DNA of 64,000 bases from Xenoacremonium recifei (taxonomy: Eukaryota; Ascomycota; Sordariomycetes; Hypocreales; Nectriaceae), in NCBI GenBank assembly GCA_012184525.1, contig WOFQ01000004.1, forward strand, positions 310,001 through 374,000, in the 5' to 3' direction. The notes below the pieces were generated by a model, which saw only the letters and a list, made by a program, of their open reading frames with translations, was not told the DNA's origin and did not search any database. Positions within the stretch are counted from its first letter, which is position 1. Each line of letters begins with the position of its first letter. Below are positions 46,741 to 57,690 of the stretch, in pieces. The position numbers were made by a program, and so were the translations under genes.

Positions 46741-49700
46741 ATGACGCGACCAGGCATTGTCCGCGCCGGTAAGTCTATTCCCTGCACCGAATCTCTTTCT
46801 TTATTCACTTCTGCGCTCTCCCTTTCCCTGTGCTCGTTCGTCCGTTCGTTGGCTGTTCCGAGCGTGAGCGTGAGCGTGGCTTTGCTGGGGCGATGCAATT
46901 CGCGATACATTCCAACCGCCACGACGTCAGCTTCCTCTATTTTGGTTTCACCTTGCTCTGCCACTGCACACATCCCTGACGCCCGGCGACCGCTGCCTCC
47001 GACGCCTCTGACACTCTGCAGACACGATCGACCTCCAAGATCACCACTCCCCCTCCGCCCAAGACCATTCCAAGTCCCACCGCGGAGACCCGACGACGAG
47101 CGCCAGCAACTCTCACGGCCTCGCTCCCCATCAGGCTGAGACGATCCGCGAAGTCCACGACGACATTGCCGACGAAGAGCTCCGAACCCCGCGCATCTCG
47201 TGGACCAACGGCCAAGGCATCAGCGACATCCACCAGTACGCCGAAGACCTGACGTCTGCTGTGTCCAGCTCGCTCGGCCCCCACGACCACGACCACGATC
47301 ACGACGCCAGCATGGCCCAGCAGGAGGATGCGCTGGCCATTGCGCAGAACGGAGGCGTCTCGTCCTCGGACGAGGGCGACCTCGACGGCGACGGTGACGA
47401 CCTCGATGACGACCTGATGGACAAGATCTCGAGTTCGCCCTCGATTGAAGATGGTGAGAGCCGCCCCGTTGCTCCCCGAACCTGGCCGCGCCGCGTTTCC
47501 TCCTTGCCCTCCTCTCTGCGAGACGAAGTTCTCAAAGCCAAGGCGCTCGAGATGAGCTGCCGCGTTCGACCCCCGACCCCATATGGCGGCCCCCGAGAGT
47601 ATACACCCAATCCGATTACACCTCCACCGCTTCCACCCAAGAGTCCAGCGACTCTCCCAGCGACTCCCCCGAAGACTCCCCCAAGGCAGGTTAAGCATCA
47701 ATGTCGTCATCTTCAGAGAGAACCAGTCCAGAACGATCCCTTGAGCGGCGACGAGAGTAGCGGTTGGGTCTACGACATGACCTACGACATGACCAACGAC
47801 ACGACCAATGACATGACTCGAGAGAGAAATCGAAGAAAGCAAAAGCAAAAACGACGAGATTACAAAGTGGGAGGCTAGAAGCCTTCTTTGCCAGATCTAA
47901 GCTTGCTTAAAGCGTATCATAGTAGGGTTTTGCTTGATAACACGAAACAGCACCGACCTCATGACCGAGGACATGAAGCCGGACCCAGTGGACCTGCTAA
48001 CCCAGCACGCGATCTCGAGCACTCATCTCCGCTTATGATTCCATACGAAGCCTCTCTTGAAGATGATGACGATACTGACCTCTCTATGCCTGAGGACCCT
48101 CGCTACATTGATTCAGGATGGGCAGTTCAAAGCTTACAAGACTTAGAGGATATCGATTTCGAGTTCGTCTACGCCCTGCACACCTTTGTGGCAACCGTGG
48201 AGGGTCAAGCAAATGCGACCAAGGGTGACACCATGGTCCTGTTGGACGACAGTAACAGTTACTGGTGGTTGGTGAGAGTAGTCAAGGATAGCAGCATTGG
48301 TGAGCTTGTTCATGAGATGCCGTTCATGAAGACACTCAACTCACATGAAACAGGTTATCTACCCGCTGAACACATCGAGACACCAACAGAGCGACTCGCG
48401 CGTTTGAACAAGCACCGGAATGTTGATGTGAGTTACACCGCGCAAATGTAATTGAATCTAGCTGACCCCTGCAGCTATCTGCTACCATGTTGGGCGACCA
48501 GGCTGTGAAGGAAAAGCAATCTTTCAAATCGTCGATAAGGCGTCGACGGAAGACGGTTACTTTCGCAGCCCCGACATACGTCGATTATTCAGATATCGAC
48601 TATTCTACCGACGAGGAGGATCTCGATGAGCTATTTGCTGGACAGACGTCAATAGTTCAACAGGCCAAAGACGCTGAGAAGCAAGATGCATCAGAGAAGA
48701 CGACTACGACGGCAGAGGAGGAAGCGGCCGCAGATGAGAGCGCCAAGGTTGAGCCGCTCAAGCCTCGGTCGACCAAGGAGGTGAAGATCATGGAGCCGAA
48801 GATCGAGACGGTGGAAGAGGAAGAGACGAGAAGCAGCGAGGAGATCCTTCTAGACGCCAAGCCGGAGGGCCCAAGCAGGTCACGGAATGGCACTGTCAGA
48901 AACACGGACTCTTTCTTTAAGGACGAAACCGTGGAGACCAAGAAGATTACGCTAACACCCAACTTGCTGAGAGACGACAACCAGCCAAGGCCGTCGACAG
49001 ATTCAGTTACCAAGGATCTTAAGTCCCGAACTAGCCTGGATAAGTTGGACAAGGAGCTCATGTCTGATAAGGAGAAGAAGAAGCTGAAAGAAAAGGAGAA
49101 GAAGGAGAAGGATAAGAAGCCGAGCGCCATCCGAAGCTTCTTCTCTCGCAAGGACAAGAAGAGGACCTCCGAAGACGACGATGAGTCTATCGGCAAGCGC
49201 TCCGTGGATATTGTTACAGAGTCGCAGAGCCGTGAGTCACAGAGCCGTGATAGCGAGTCGATCGAGGAGCAACCGTCTCCTGAGAGGCCGCAACGGAACC
49301 CCAGCAAGCTTCAGAAGCAGATGCCCCGGACCGAGCCATCACCTACGAGGAAGGGTTCGACAGGGCCGCCGCAGAAGTCGGCCACCATGGAGCTCGCATC
49401 ATACATCTCAGAGAGCCGCATCAATGATGTGTCCAACGTGCCGCCAGCGTCTATGCGGATTGTCGATCCGGAGACCCAGGAGACACAAGAAATACCGTCC
49501 AACCAGCAGCCTGTTAAATTGCAAGAACGTGCTGCTTCTGCTGCAGCTCAGAGAGACGAGCCTACAGTCAAGGTTCTACCTCGAAGCGCTAGTGCTGCTT
49601 CGGCGTCCAGGCCGTCACGGGCAGCGAAACCCCAGACCAGGATGGACCTTGACGATATGGAAATTTCTGAGGTTTCAGACGAGGAAGATATTCCTCAATC

Positions 49701-50296
49701 AAAGACATCCGATGTCGTGGACGAAGAGAAGAAGACGGAGAGGGCTTTGCGACCTCAACTGCCGGGAGCGTTCCCTGACAGCTTTGAGTCGAGGGCCACG
49801 GAATCGACCGAGGACACGATCAAGGCCCCGCAACAAGAGCGTCTCTCCGAGTCTCCGGTCCAGATCTCTCCTGTCAACTCGCACCCCCCTGCTTTGGATC
49901 TTGACACCTCGTCCCAGGAGGGCCGCTCGTCCGAGGAGTCGGAGTCGCCTGAGCTTGTTCATGGCGAAGAGACGCCCAAAGACAGCAGCTCGACTCGGAG
50001 CGGCAAGGACTGGGATGACGAGAAGTTGCGTGCCTTCTTTGATGAAGGCGATCATGTCAGGGATCTTCTGGTGGTTGTGTACGATAAGACGGATGTTGAG
50101 CCAGTGGGCAAGGACCACCCGGTGGTGGGAGGGCTGTTCCGTGAACAGAATGCCAAGCTGGCGGAAATCACTACGGTAAGAACTTCCTCGTTATATCATT
50201 TCTTTTTCATACGGATACTGACTGGCTCATTAGCAACTCGACAACATGCTCGGGGACTGGCTAGCGAGAAAGCAGCGCCTGAGAGGTGCGGTATAG
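46741..50296 (+). CDS. tea4: Tea4/TeaC/Bud14-type SH3 polarity protein
   Basis: Tea4/Bud14 proteins recruit PP1 and formins and link microtubule tips to the polarised cortex. Firm exons: 46741..46768, 47022..about 47689, about 48020..48299, 48354..48427, 48475..50175, 50234..50296. An HDHDHDHD run lies near residue 87. The SH3 domain is diagnostic: DFEFVYALHTFVATVEGQ, GDTMVLLDDSNSYWWLVRVVKD, IGYLPAEHIETPTERLARLNKHRN. It is followed by RRRRKTVTFAAPTYVDYSD, a possible PP1-docking segment (VTFAAP). A long disordered Glu/Lys-rich middle and a closing DWDDEKLRAFFDEGDHVRDLLVVVYDKT block follow. The uncertain part is the join before the SH3: a single in-frame TAG lies at 47876-47878. An intron 47690-48019 (GTTAAG donor, GCTAAC branch, GAG acceptor) removes it in frame, giving 937 residues. 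Alternatives are a donor at 47454 with an acceptor at 48005 (863 residues), or a genuine nonsense codon. Confidence 0.85.
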
Positions 50297-50537
50297 AGCA
50301 GGGCGGTGCCCGCCGCTGCTTCCTCGCTTTTCTTGGACGTGTTTTTCTTTCTTCTTGCAATGAATGATTTGATTACCGTATGGGAGGAGCTCTGGACATG
50401 ATGAGTACCTTACGTATAGGGGCAGGCAGGCGCATTAAGGATATCTATCGAGGGGGGTGTCATGACTCCGACCCCCTGATTTCTTGTCACAACATACCAC
50501 TACATCATCGATCAATATTGCATTTACGGCGCTCAAG
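50297..50537. other. Spacer between tea4 and the orphan ORF
   Basis: 241 bases, same strand on both sides. Must contain the tea4 3' end and, if the orphan ORF is a gene, its promoter. Richer in AT than the tea4 coding region near its right end. Confidence 0.5.
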
Positions 50538-51227
50538 ATGCGACCTTTCACCTTGGTTTTGCTGCTTTGCCTTTTAGTATTATTGCCTTGGCTGATGCTG
50601 AGGCATACCCTTCGTTATCCCAAAAATTCCATCAAAACCTCGCCACGCCCTGCCAAACGACCACAACCCACGACGCTACCGATATGCCCAAGATATCTTA
50701 TTGACGGCAAAGCCAGTGTAAAAACTCTCCCGGCAAAGATCGACGAACCCCAAGAAGACGGTGTTTGCAAAGTTCACCGGAACCGATACTTTGACAAACA
50801 GGAGCCCAAAGAGTGTCAAATCCCTTCCATAGACCAACTCATGGATCAACTTGAAGAGCGCAAGCGGCAAATCCGACGAGAGATACTTCGTGCCAGCCGA
50901 GAATTACGTCGCATTTCAGCACTGAGACGCCGCGACGTAGAAGTTTTCATGCAAGACCTTATCCCAGAACGAGCACGCGTGAGGGGTGAATATCGTCGCG
51001 CAAGAGTATGGGCAAGACAACGACGGCTTGAGTATCGACAAAACTTGCGGGAGATTCGTCGCAAAAGAGCACAGGTGATAAATCGACGTCGTCGCGAAGA
51101 AGAACGGCTTGAGAGGGAATGGGCCAATACATGCAAAATTCCCTTCCCGGAACGACTCAAGGAACAAGAGCACCGCGAGGAGATTTGTCCCGTGGGAAAT
51201 CCTTTCTCTGAGAACAGCTATGTCTAA
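50538..51227 (+). CDS. Unrecognised 229-residue Arg-rich protein with N-terminal membrane or signal segment
   Basis: One uninterrupted frame from ATG 50538 to TAA 51225-51227. Residues 4-20 (FTLVLLLCLLVLLPWLM) are strongly hydrophobic after MRP, so a signal peptide or N-terminal anchor is likely. Residues ~95-200 are a charged helix dense in Arg and Glu (LEERKRQIRREILRA, RRARVWARQRRLEYRQ, RRRREEERLEREW), probably coiled coil. Cysteines at 50, 77, 93, 199 and 217 flank the helix (ICPRY, VCKV, ECQI, TCKI, ICPVG), compatible with disulfides if secreted. I recognise no family. Codons are less biased and use more A/T at third positions than neighbouring genes, which suggests a young, fast-evolving or weakly expressed gene, or chance. 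Against chance: length, the well-formed N-terminus and the compositional pattern. No intron is needed. Confidence 0.5.
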   Translation: MRPFTLVLLLCLLVLLPWLMLRHTLRYPKNSIKTSPRPAKRPQPTTLPICPRYLIDGKASVKTLPAKIDEPQEDGVCKVHRNRYFDKQEPKECQIPSIDQLMDQLEERKRQIRREILRASRELRRISALRRRDVEVFMQDLIPERARVRGEYRRARVWARQRRLEYRQNLREIRRKRAQVINRRRREEERLEREWANTCKIPFPERLKEQEHREEICPVGNPFSENSYV

Positions 51228-53018
51228 ATGAGAACTTCTTTTCATATACGGCATGAGAAGGAAGGCATTCGCGAATATCAGCCTCGGATTCGAATGGTCG
51301 GTCGCAAACATATGTCCCGCGAGATCACTTTTCGACTACTTCGCTTAGCGGATACTTGGTCAATGGGGCTTTGGGTGAGAAGGCTATCTTGTAAAGGGGG
51401 GTTTGGCAACTGTAAGACTCATGAAATGTAGACTTCCAAGCGATGGTGACTTTGCAGCGAATGGGGGGATTTGGAAGCGATGAGGTTGGGCTTCTCAGGA
51501 CCATTTTGGGTCGGCATGAGCGTTGCCTTGTTCTTTCTGACTGAGAAATTAAATTCTAAAACTAGCGATTGAGCAACAGAATTGTACGAATCCCGTGGGT
51601 TTTGTCCGTATTATACGGGTACTATCGTGATGGTGTTGTTAGCCAGTGCCCGTCGAGCGGCTTCACGTGAAACCTGTCTCGGCCCAGCCCCCAGCCTATT
51701 CCCGAATAGGACAGCAACAAAGCGTGGCTGGGGCTCATAGACCAGAGCTTCAATGCTCCGTGGATGCCGCGCATGAGGATGACTGGCCGAAATGAGGGCA
51801 GCAGATATTCTCTCTCGAGTGGGCGAATTCCTCGACCATTTACACACCCTGGCGGAAATCCATTGGTCCTGCTGCACTCCTTCGAGATGTGCTTCTGTAT
51901 GCACTCTGCACGTAGACTGTATGTATGTCTGCGTTGTCCGGGAGAACAAAAACAAATGAAGCTGGGGCACGTCGACCGCGCTGCAGCCAATCAGGGCCCC
52001 GGGATGGCGCCCGTTCAGGGGATGGCCCCTGGCTTCAGCTCCCCAGTCGCCCAGACCGAGGCCCGTGGCTCGCTGTAGCGCGTCGCGTGCTGGGGTAGCG
52101 GGAGGTAGTTGGGAAGTACAGCTCGGCTTTTCGGCGGTGCTGACAGGGCGTCGCAGCGGGAATGAGGTACTTCGCAGAGACTTGAGAGGCACAAATAGGC
52201 CCCTCCTCTGTCTTCCCCCCCAGCCACCAGCCTTTCCATTGCTGCAAGAGCTGTTGGATGAGGTGAGCTGAGAGATTGGGGGAAGGTCCCGTCCTCTCGC
52301 TGTTGCTGCTTGTTGTCCCTCTGTCTGTCTGTCTGTCTGTCTGTCTTGCCCTCGCTCTGCCGCCCATCTCATTTCCAATCCACCATCATCCTCACCATCA
52401 CCGGCTATCTATCCTCAGCTCAGCCGCTGCTTACCCTGGAGAATCACCGGAACTTCCCTGCCTCCGTAAAGACAAGAAGAGAGAGTTTTTGACGCGGTCG
52501 AGTGGTGGTGATCCGTCTCGTCTCGTCTCATCCCGGGCTGGCGCCGCCGCTAACTGACTAAACTGAACTGTCTGTCCGTCACGTCTCCGTTCGGCTCTCC
52601 TCCTCGTCTCGTCCGTCTTTGACCTCGGCGGGTAAACAAATCCATTGGCCGACCAACTTGGAGAGCCTCTCAATTGGCCCACAGCCGGCCATCGATCGTT
52701 GTTCGTCTGTCTCTCGCACCCTCCCCGGCGCCCCATCAGATTGTGTCGCCGTCATCACCACCACCACCACCACCACTTTTACGCACATCGTTTCTTCCTG
52801 TTGCCGCCCCCGCGCCGAGCCAGGCTCTCCTTGCCGAACCCGAGCCAGCCCATCGACCTGGATATCTTGCTCCTTGTTGATGACGACGACGCCGAAGACG
52901 CCGTGACACGAACCGATCCCGCGCGCGCGTCTCTCCCACCCCGACCATCGCGAGTCCCCTCATCGCCCCCCGAGCTGGCCATCATCGACTCCCCGATCTA
53001 TCCTCCCCGCTGACAGCC
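51228..53018. other. Intergenic, 1.8 kb, upstream of the Wsc/PMP22 gene
   Basis: No gene supported. A CCAAT box (GCAGCCAATCAGGGCC) lies near 51983-51998. A (CTGT)n microsatellite is at 52321-52346, and the last ~700 bases are a C/T-rich leader with CAC repeats near 52755-52776. Confidence 0.55.
52321..52346. repeat. (CTGT)n microsatellite
   Basis: Six uninterrupted copies of a CTGT tetranucleotide in the presumed leader/promoter of the Wsc/PMP22 gene. Confidence 0.85.
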
Positions 53019-54091
53019 ATGTCGGTCAAATTCCAGCCCGTCGAGACCCTGCAGAGGGCGTCGGACAAGGTGCAGAGTGTCCTCGATACTGCCGAGGCCG
53101 GCCAGATTCCTGGCACCAAGGGGAAACATCCCGTCGCCGAAGTCATCGGCACGACCTTGACGGGTGGCATGAAGAATGCCGGAACGAAGGGATACCTGGC
53201 GGTATGTTTTCGACTTCCGATGGTGCTATGTCATCTCATGAAACATCATCATGAGGTCCATTTTGGAGATGGATGGTGCTAATGCTGCGACGCAGGCCTA
53301 CATCAAGGAGCTCGAGTCCAACCCGCTGCGCACCAAGATGCTCACGGCTGGCACTCTCGCCGGCGCGCAAGAGCTCATCGCCTCGTGGCTCGCCAAGGAC
53401 CGCAACAAGCATGGCAACTACTTCACGTCGCGCGTCCCCAAGATGGCCGCCTATGGCGCTCTCATCAGCGCGCCGTTGGGCCACTTCCTCATCTGGGCGC
53501 TCCAGAAGACGTTCAAGAACCGCGTTAGCCTGCGGGCTAAGATTCTGCAGATTCTCGTCAGCAACCTAATTGTAAGTCTAAAGATGCCTTCCCCTTATAG
53601 CTTACTCGGGATATCTCTTGTCTGGCGCATAAGTCCGCGACTGTCGCAAATGTCGCGATAGATGCCTCACCGAGACCGGAGAGATTCCAGCGCCGCCAAG
53701 TCCAACAAGACTAACACCGTCCCAGATCGCGCCCATCCAGAACAGCGTGTACCTGGTCGCCATGGCCCTCATCGCCGGCGCCCGCACCTACCACCAGGTT
53801 CGCGCCACCGTCAAGGTTGGCTTCTGGAAGGTCATGCGTGTGTCGTGGATCACGTCGCCCATCTGCCTTGCCTTCGCTCAGAAGTTCCTCCCCGACCAGC
53901 TCTGGGTTCCCTTCTTCAACATCATCTCCTTCATCATCGGGACCTACATCAACACCGTCACCAAGAAGAAGCGCCTCGCTGCCCTCCGCAAGAAGCACTT
54001 CGGTGACGACCGACGTAGCACCGGTGGCATGCCTCCACCTGGCCGCCCCGGGGATGACTACCCTCCCATGGGGCCCAACCCTCCCTACTAA
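53019..54091 (+). CDS. wsc: Mpv17/PMP22-family membrane protein, probable Woronin sorting complex protein Wsc
   Basis: In Neurospora, WSC, a PMP22-family protein of the peroxisome membrane, organises Hex-1 assemblies into nascent Woronin bodies and passes them to daughter cells; Woronin bodies plug septal pores. Model join(53019..53201, 53296..53571, 53726..54091), 274 residues. Family features: the amphipathic ELESNPLRTKMLTAGTLAG start of the first helix, SRVPKMAAYGALISAPLGHFLIWAL, SNLIIAPIQNSVYLVAMALIAGA and the closing SWITSPICLAFAQKF, LWVPFFNIISFIIGTYINT, giving about four membrane helices. An N-terminal ~60-residue soluble extension and a Pro/Gly-rich tail (MPPPGRPGDDYPPMGPNPPY) flank the core. 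The KKKRLAALRKKHFGD stretch is basic. Wsc rather than a generic PMP22/PXMP2 is my judgement from remembered sequence. Intron 2 has a CTAAC branch site. Confidence 0.82.
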
Positions 54092-54845
54092 ACGCGCTCC
54101 ACGAGAACGACAGCCACGGCCAGCATCGTCTGGGCACGACGAGCGGTGCCACGGTGCCAACGTGAGCAGCGAAGGGGAATATAAGATGCAGAGGATGAGA
54201 CGGCGTGGACTTACATCGCGTGACACTTGGACAAGTATATACCCCAGCTCTGGGGAGAGAAGATTTCCGTGCGCGTCAAGATATCTAAAAACGACACATC
54301 TAACCTATTTATTCGAATCTTGTAACATGATGGGGGCGCGCCCTCGGGGCCGGGTGGGTGGAGTGTCTGGTATGTGTGCGGCACGCGCGATGGAATGTGG
54401 AGGGGCGAGAAGAGAAGGGCAGTTGGACGGATGGTCGGAGGTATTGGTTAATGAACGAATCTTGGTTACTTATTAAGTGTTTGATACGTATCTGTTTGTG
54501 TGTAGGTGCGCCTGTGTAAGAATCACGCTGTTTTAGATATTCTATTTCCTCGGATGTGATAACCGGGACTTGAGTCCTCTGTCTTTGTCTATAATAGACA
54601 AGTGAGCTGGTCGTAGGCTTCCGGGTCTGGAGACGATGATGGTGGTTTCGTGAATGCTCGACCCTGTAGAGACTCTTTGGCCAGGGGTATGTCGCAGTGT
54701 TCCGATGTCCTCGATCTGGCCCAGAGAGGCGGGTTTCCTGAGTAGCGGGTGATAGGATCTCTGGTGGTCTTGACAGCCAGGCCAGCAGACGTCTCTCGAA
54801 GTTGCCATGGTCTTGTTGAAGTGTTCCTGATGCATCTCCAGCCTC
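54092..54845. other. Convergent intergenic region
   Basis: Between the 3' ends of wsc (+) and vps22 (-). No gene seen. Confidence 0.6.
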
Positions 54846-55616
54846 TCATCCCTCCCCAGCCTCATTATCCGCGCCCATCACCGCCGGACTCCAGTACTCC
54901 CACTCCCCCTCGGCCTGCTTGTCCACCCACAGCATCCCCTCCCCAACAAGATCCTCCACCGCCGTCCGCGCCCGCACCGCCTCCCACGCCAGATTGTCCA
55001 TCAGCATCCGCACGCTCACCCACCCCAGCACCTGCGCGGCCTCCACCACCGCCGCCTGATCACGACTCAACTCCCGCGGCACGCTGCGCACATACTCGCG
55101 CCTCCCGACCTTGACGACGGCATAGCTGCCCCCCAGCGGCGCCAGCGTGGCCACCGCACGCCGCACATCGTCGTCCGTGAGTAGCGGACTGCCCTCGGGT
55201 CTCCCCGCCGCGACCCTCTCGCGCAGCACCTCCAGCGCAAGCAGCCCGCCATTCTCCGCGCGCGACGCCCCGCACACTTCCACCACGCGCACCGCCAGCC
55301 CGAAGTAGAAGTCGTGCACGCTGCGGCCCAGCAGCTGCGCCCAGGCGGAGGGCTCGCTGGACGCGGACGAGGACGCGAGGGGGTCGACGCCGATGGCGGC
55401 GCACATGCGTGCGAATTGCGCGCGGAAGGCCGGGTCGGAGCGGATGTCGCGGGCGTGGGTGGCGGCGAATTGCTGGAGGAGTGAGCGGAAGACGGAGAGC
55501 TGGGTTTCGAGGGCGGAGGCGTTGGTGGCGCGCAGGGAGGAGCCGTGCGAGGCGAAGTGGGCGGTGGTGAGGCGTGAGCGGTCGAAGGCGGCGATGCCGA
55601 CGCCTTTGCGGGACAT
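54846..55616 (-). CDS. vps22: ESCRT-II subunit Vps22 (SNF8/EAP30)
   Basis: ESCRT-II links ubiquitin-cargo recognition to ESCRT-III assembly on endosomes. Single exon, 256 residues, close to the family size. N-terminus SRKGVGIAAFDRSRL is the typical EAP30 start, followed by the helical hairpin segment (SLRATNASALETQLSVFRSLLQQFAATH). Two winged-helix domains cover about 80-240, with HDFYFGLAVRVVEVC, LLTDDDVRRAVATLAPLGGSYAVVKVG and GWVSVRMLMDNLAWEAVRARTAVEDLVGEGMLWVD. The C-terminus ends EWEYWSP..GADNEAGEG. An in-frame ATG 186 bases upstream (55802) exists, but the extension is unlike the family, so I start at 55616. Very GC-rich third positions. With vps2 at 24.6-25.5 kb, two parts of the same pathway are on this chromosome segment. 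Confidence 0.92.
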   Translation of the reverse strand: MSRKGVGIAAFDRSRLTTAHFASHGSSLRATNASALETQLSVFRSLLQQFAATHARDIRSDPAFRAQFARMCAAIGVDPLASSSASSEPSAWAQLLGRSVHDFYFGLAVRVVEVCGASRAENGGLLALEVLRERVAAGRPEGSPLLTDDDVRRAVATLAPLGGSYAVVKVGRREYVRSVPRELSRDQAAVVEAAQVLGWVSVRMLMDNLAWEAVRARTAVEDLVGEGMLWVDKQAEGEWEYWSPAVMGADNEAGEG

Positions 55617-56163
55617 GGTGGGTGGTGAGTATGGGGAGAGAGGAAGGTTGGAAGTGAGGGGTGAGGTGGTGACGTTGAAGGTCAGATAGATAGAGATATA
55701 GTAGATCCGAGGTGGAGTTGAGATGTTCGGTAGAGGTTCCGGGTGGGGCCGGGTTGGGGGAGCTTCAGCCCCGTGGGTGACGTCCAGACCTCTCCCCATC
55801 ATTCATCCACCACTGTCTCTGGCTCTTTGAAGATGAGATTTTATTCACTTCATTCTTACGCGGCCTTATCTAATATTCCATCTCGTCACTTATTCAACCC
55901 TTCCGCTACTTCGACGCCTGCTAGAGGCTCTCCTGTTGTCCAGAGTGGTGATCGTTAAGGTATCTCGTCTTCGTCGTCCTCGCTCACCCACATTAACAAG
56001 AAGGGCAGCCCCCCGATATCTACTCGTAAATCCCGCCTATCGTGACTTCATGAACCCGATTTTTGTTATCCTTGATGGCACGGCTTGACATGCCATGCCA
56101 TCGCCTTTCTCTTCTAGATCTACTGCAAGGCTCGCTTGCTACAATCATCAATCGCAGAATCGT
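55617..56163. other. Intergenic between the DnaJ gene and vps22
   Basis: Promoter of vps22 and 3' side of the DnaJ gene, both on the - strand. No gene seen. Confidence 0.55.
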
Positions 56164-57690
56164 TTACTGCGTCTGGCACTGCGGCTGTGCGCCCTCCATG
56201 TCATCATCATCTTCCCACTCGCCGCCGAAGCGAGGGTCGGCGGAAGTCTCGCCCATCTGTGTTGTGATGTCAGTAACGTTGGTACGGCAATGGTGATAAG
56301 TGTCAGAATCTCACCTTCTCGATGTCTGCGTCATCCTCGTAATCCACCTCGTCAACCTCGTCAGCCTCAATCTTCTCGGGTGGAGGAGGAAGCATCTTCT
56401 GCAGCGCCTCGTAGGCAGCGTCGTCCTTGAGCCAGCCGTCCTCGGGGAATTCGACCCGGACCAGCAGGTAGAGGTCGCCCTTGGCCTCGCCGCGCTTCAT
56501 GGGCATACCCTCGCCAGCGATCTTGAGACAGTCACCGGGTCGAAGGATCTTGCCTCGGGGTCGGTCGATGTGGATGCCACGGCCGTCGAGGTGCTTCAGT
56601 ACGGTGCGGGAGAAGCCAGTCAGCGCCTCGGCAAGAGAGACGACGAGCTCTGCTGATAGATCGTGACCAACGCGGGTGAAGACGTCATGCGGCTCCTCGA
56701 TCAGAGTAAAGACGATATCTCCGGGAGTCTGGTCTGGGTACTGATCGGCCTCACCCTCAAGCGTGATCCTCTCGCCCTGCATGGAACCGCGGGGGATGTA
56801 GATCTCCAAGACCTTCTTCTCCTGTGTCGTCCGCTTGCCCTTGCACTTCTTGCACCTATCCTTCTCCTTGAAGACGGTACCCGCGCCCTGGCAGTGGTCG
56901 CAAAGAACCGTCTCACGGCGCATCATACCAGGGCCGATCTGGCGGAAAGCCTCGACGATGCCATTGCCCTTACAGCGCTCGCACGACGAGGACTTCGCCT
57001 TGTCCTTGCCACCGGAGCCCTTGCACTGGCCGCACAGGACTTGCTTGTTGGCAGCGAACTTGACCGTCTTGCCCTTGTAGAGCTCCTCAAGCGTGACCTT
57101 GTATTCCTGCTCCTCATCCGGACCCCGGCGCGGTCGTCGCGGGCCGCCGCCAGGGCCGCCAGGACCTCCCATGCCGAAGCCGAACATCTGGGACAGGATA
57201 TCGTTCAGATCGACCTCAGGACCGGCACCGCCGCGAGACTTGTCGAAGGCCGCCATGCCGTGGGCATCGTAGAGGTGGCGCTTCTCCTCGTCGGCGAGAA
57301 TCTCGTAGGCTTGGGTGATTTCTTTGAACTTGGCCTCGGATTCTTCTCGCTGGTCCTCGGGGGCTTTGTCGGGGTGGTACTTCAGCGCGGCCTGGGAACA
57401 AAGCAAGTCAGCATGTTTTATTCCAACGAGAAGTCAGATCGAATAATGAAAGATAGAGAGAGACTGCGATAGAAAGAAGAAATAGGAGAGGAAAGGAAGA
57501 GCAAGGTAAAACGCACTTTTCGGTAGGCCTTCTTGATCTGGTCCTGGGAGGCATCCTTATCGATACCCAGCAGCGCTGTGGTGGTCAGTCAGTGCCAGGA
57601 AAGAGAAGAGCGGCAGCTCTGGAGACAGGCCCTACCATAGAGATCAACCTCCTCCTCCGTCTGGGTGCCCTCGTTGAAGTTGTTATCCAT
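56164..57690 (-). CDS. xdj1: Type A DnaJ (Hsp40) with C-terminal CaaX box, Xdj1-like
   Basis: Hsp70 co-chaperone. Model complement(join(56164..56256, 56315..57391, 57517..57575, 57636..57690)), 427 residues. J domain at about 18-85 with the essential HPD in ALKYHPDKAPED. A Gly-rich linker follows (GFGMGGPGGPGGG). Zinc-finger region with four CxxCxGx(G/R) repeats: CGQCKGSG, CERCKGNG, CDHCQGAG, CKKCKGKR. C-terminal substrate-binding domains follow. The protein ends PQCQTQ: the last four residues, CQTQ, fit a farnesylation CaaX box (compare Ydj1 and DNAJA1), so membrane attachment is likely. The N-terminus MDNNFNEGTQTEEEVDLYALLG differs from the usual Mas5/Ydj1 start, so I favour the Xdj1 branch, which in yeast docks on the TOM complex; Mas5 cannot be excluded. 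The CaaX box lies in its own 93-base last exon. Confidence 0.88.

Noticed and set aside
55617..55802. Upstream in-frame extension of Vps22 (start at 55802)
   Set aside because: The added 62 residues are Pro/Thr/Ser-rich and unlike EAP30 proteins; the MSRKGVGIAAF start fits the family.
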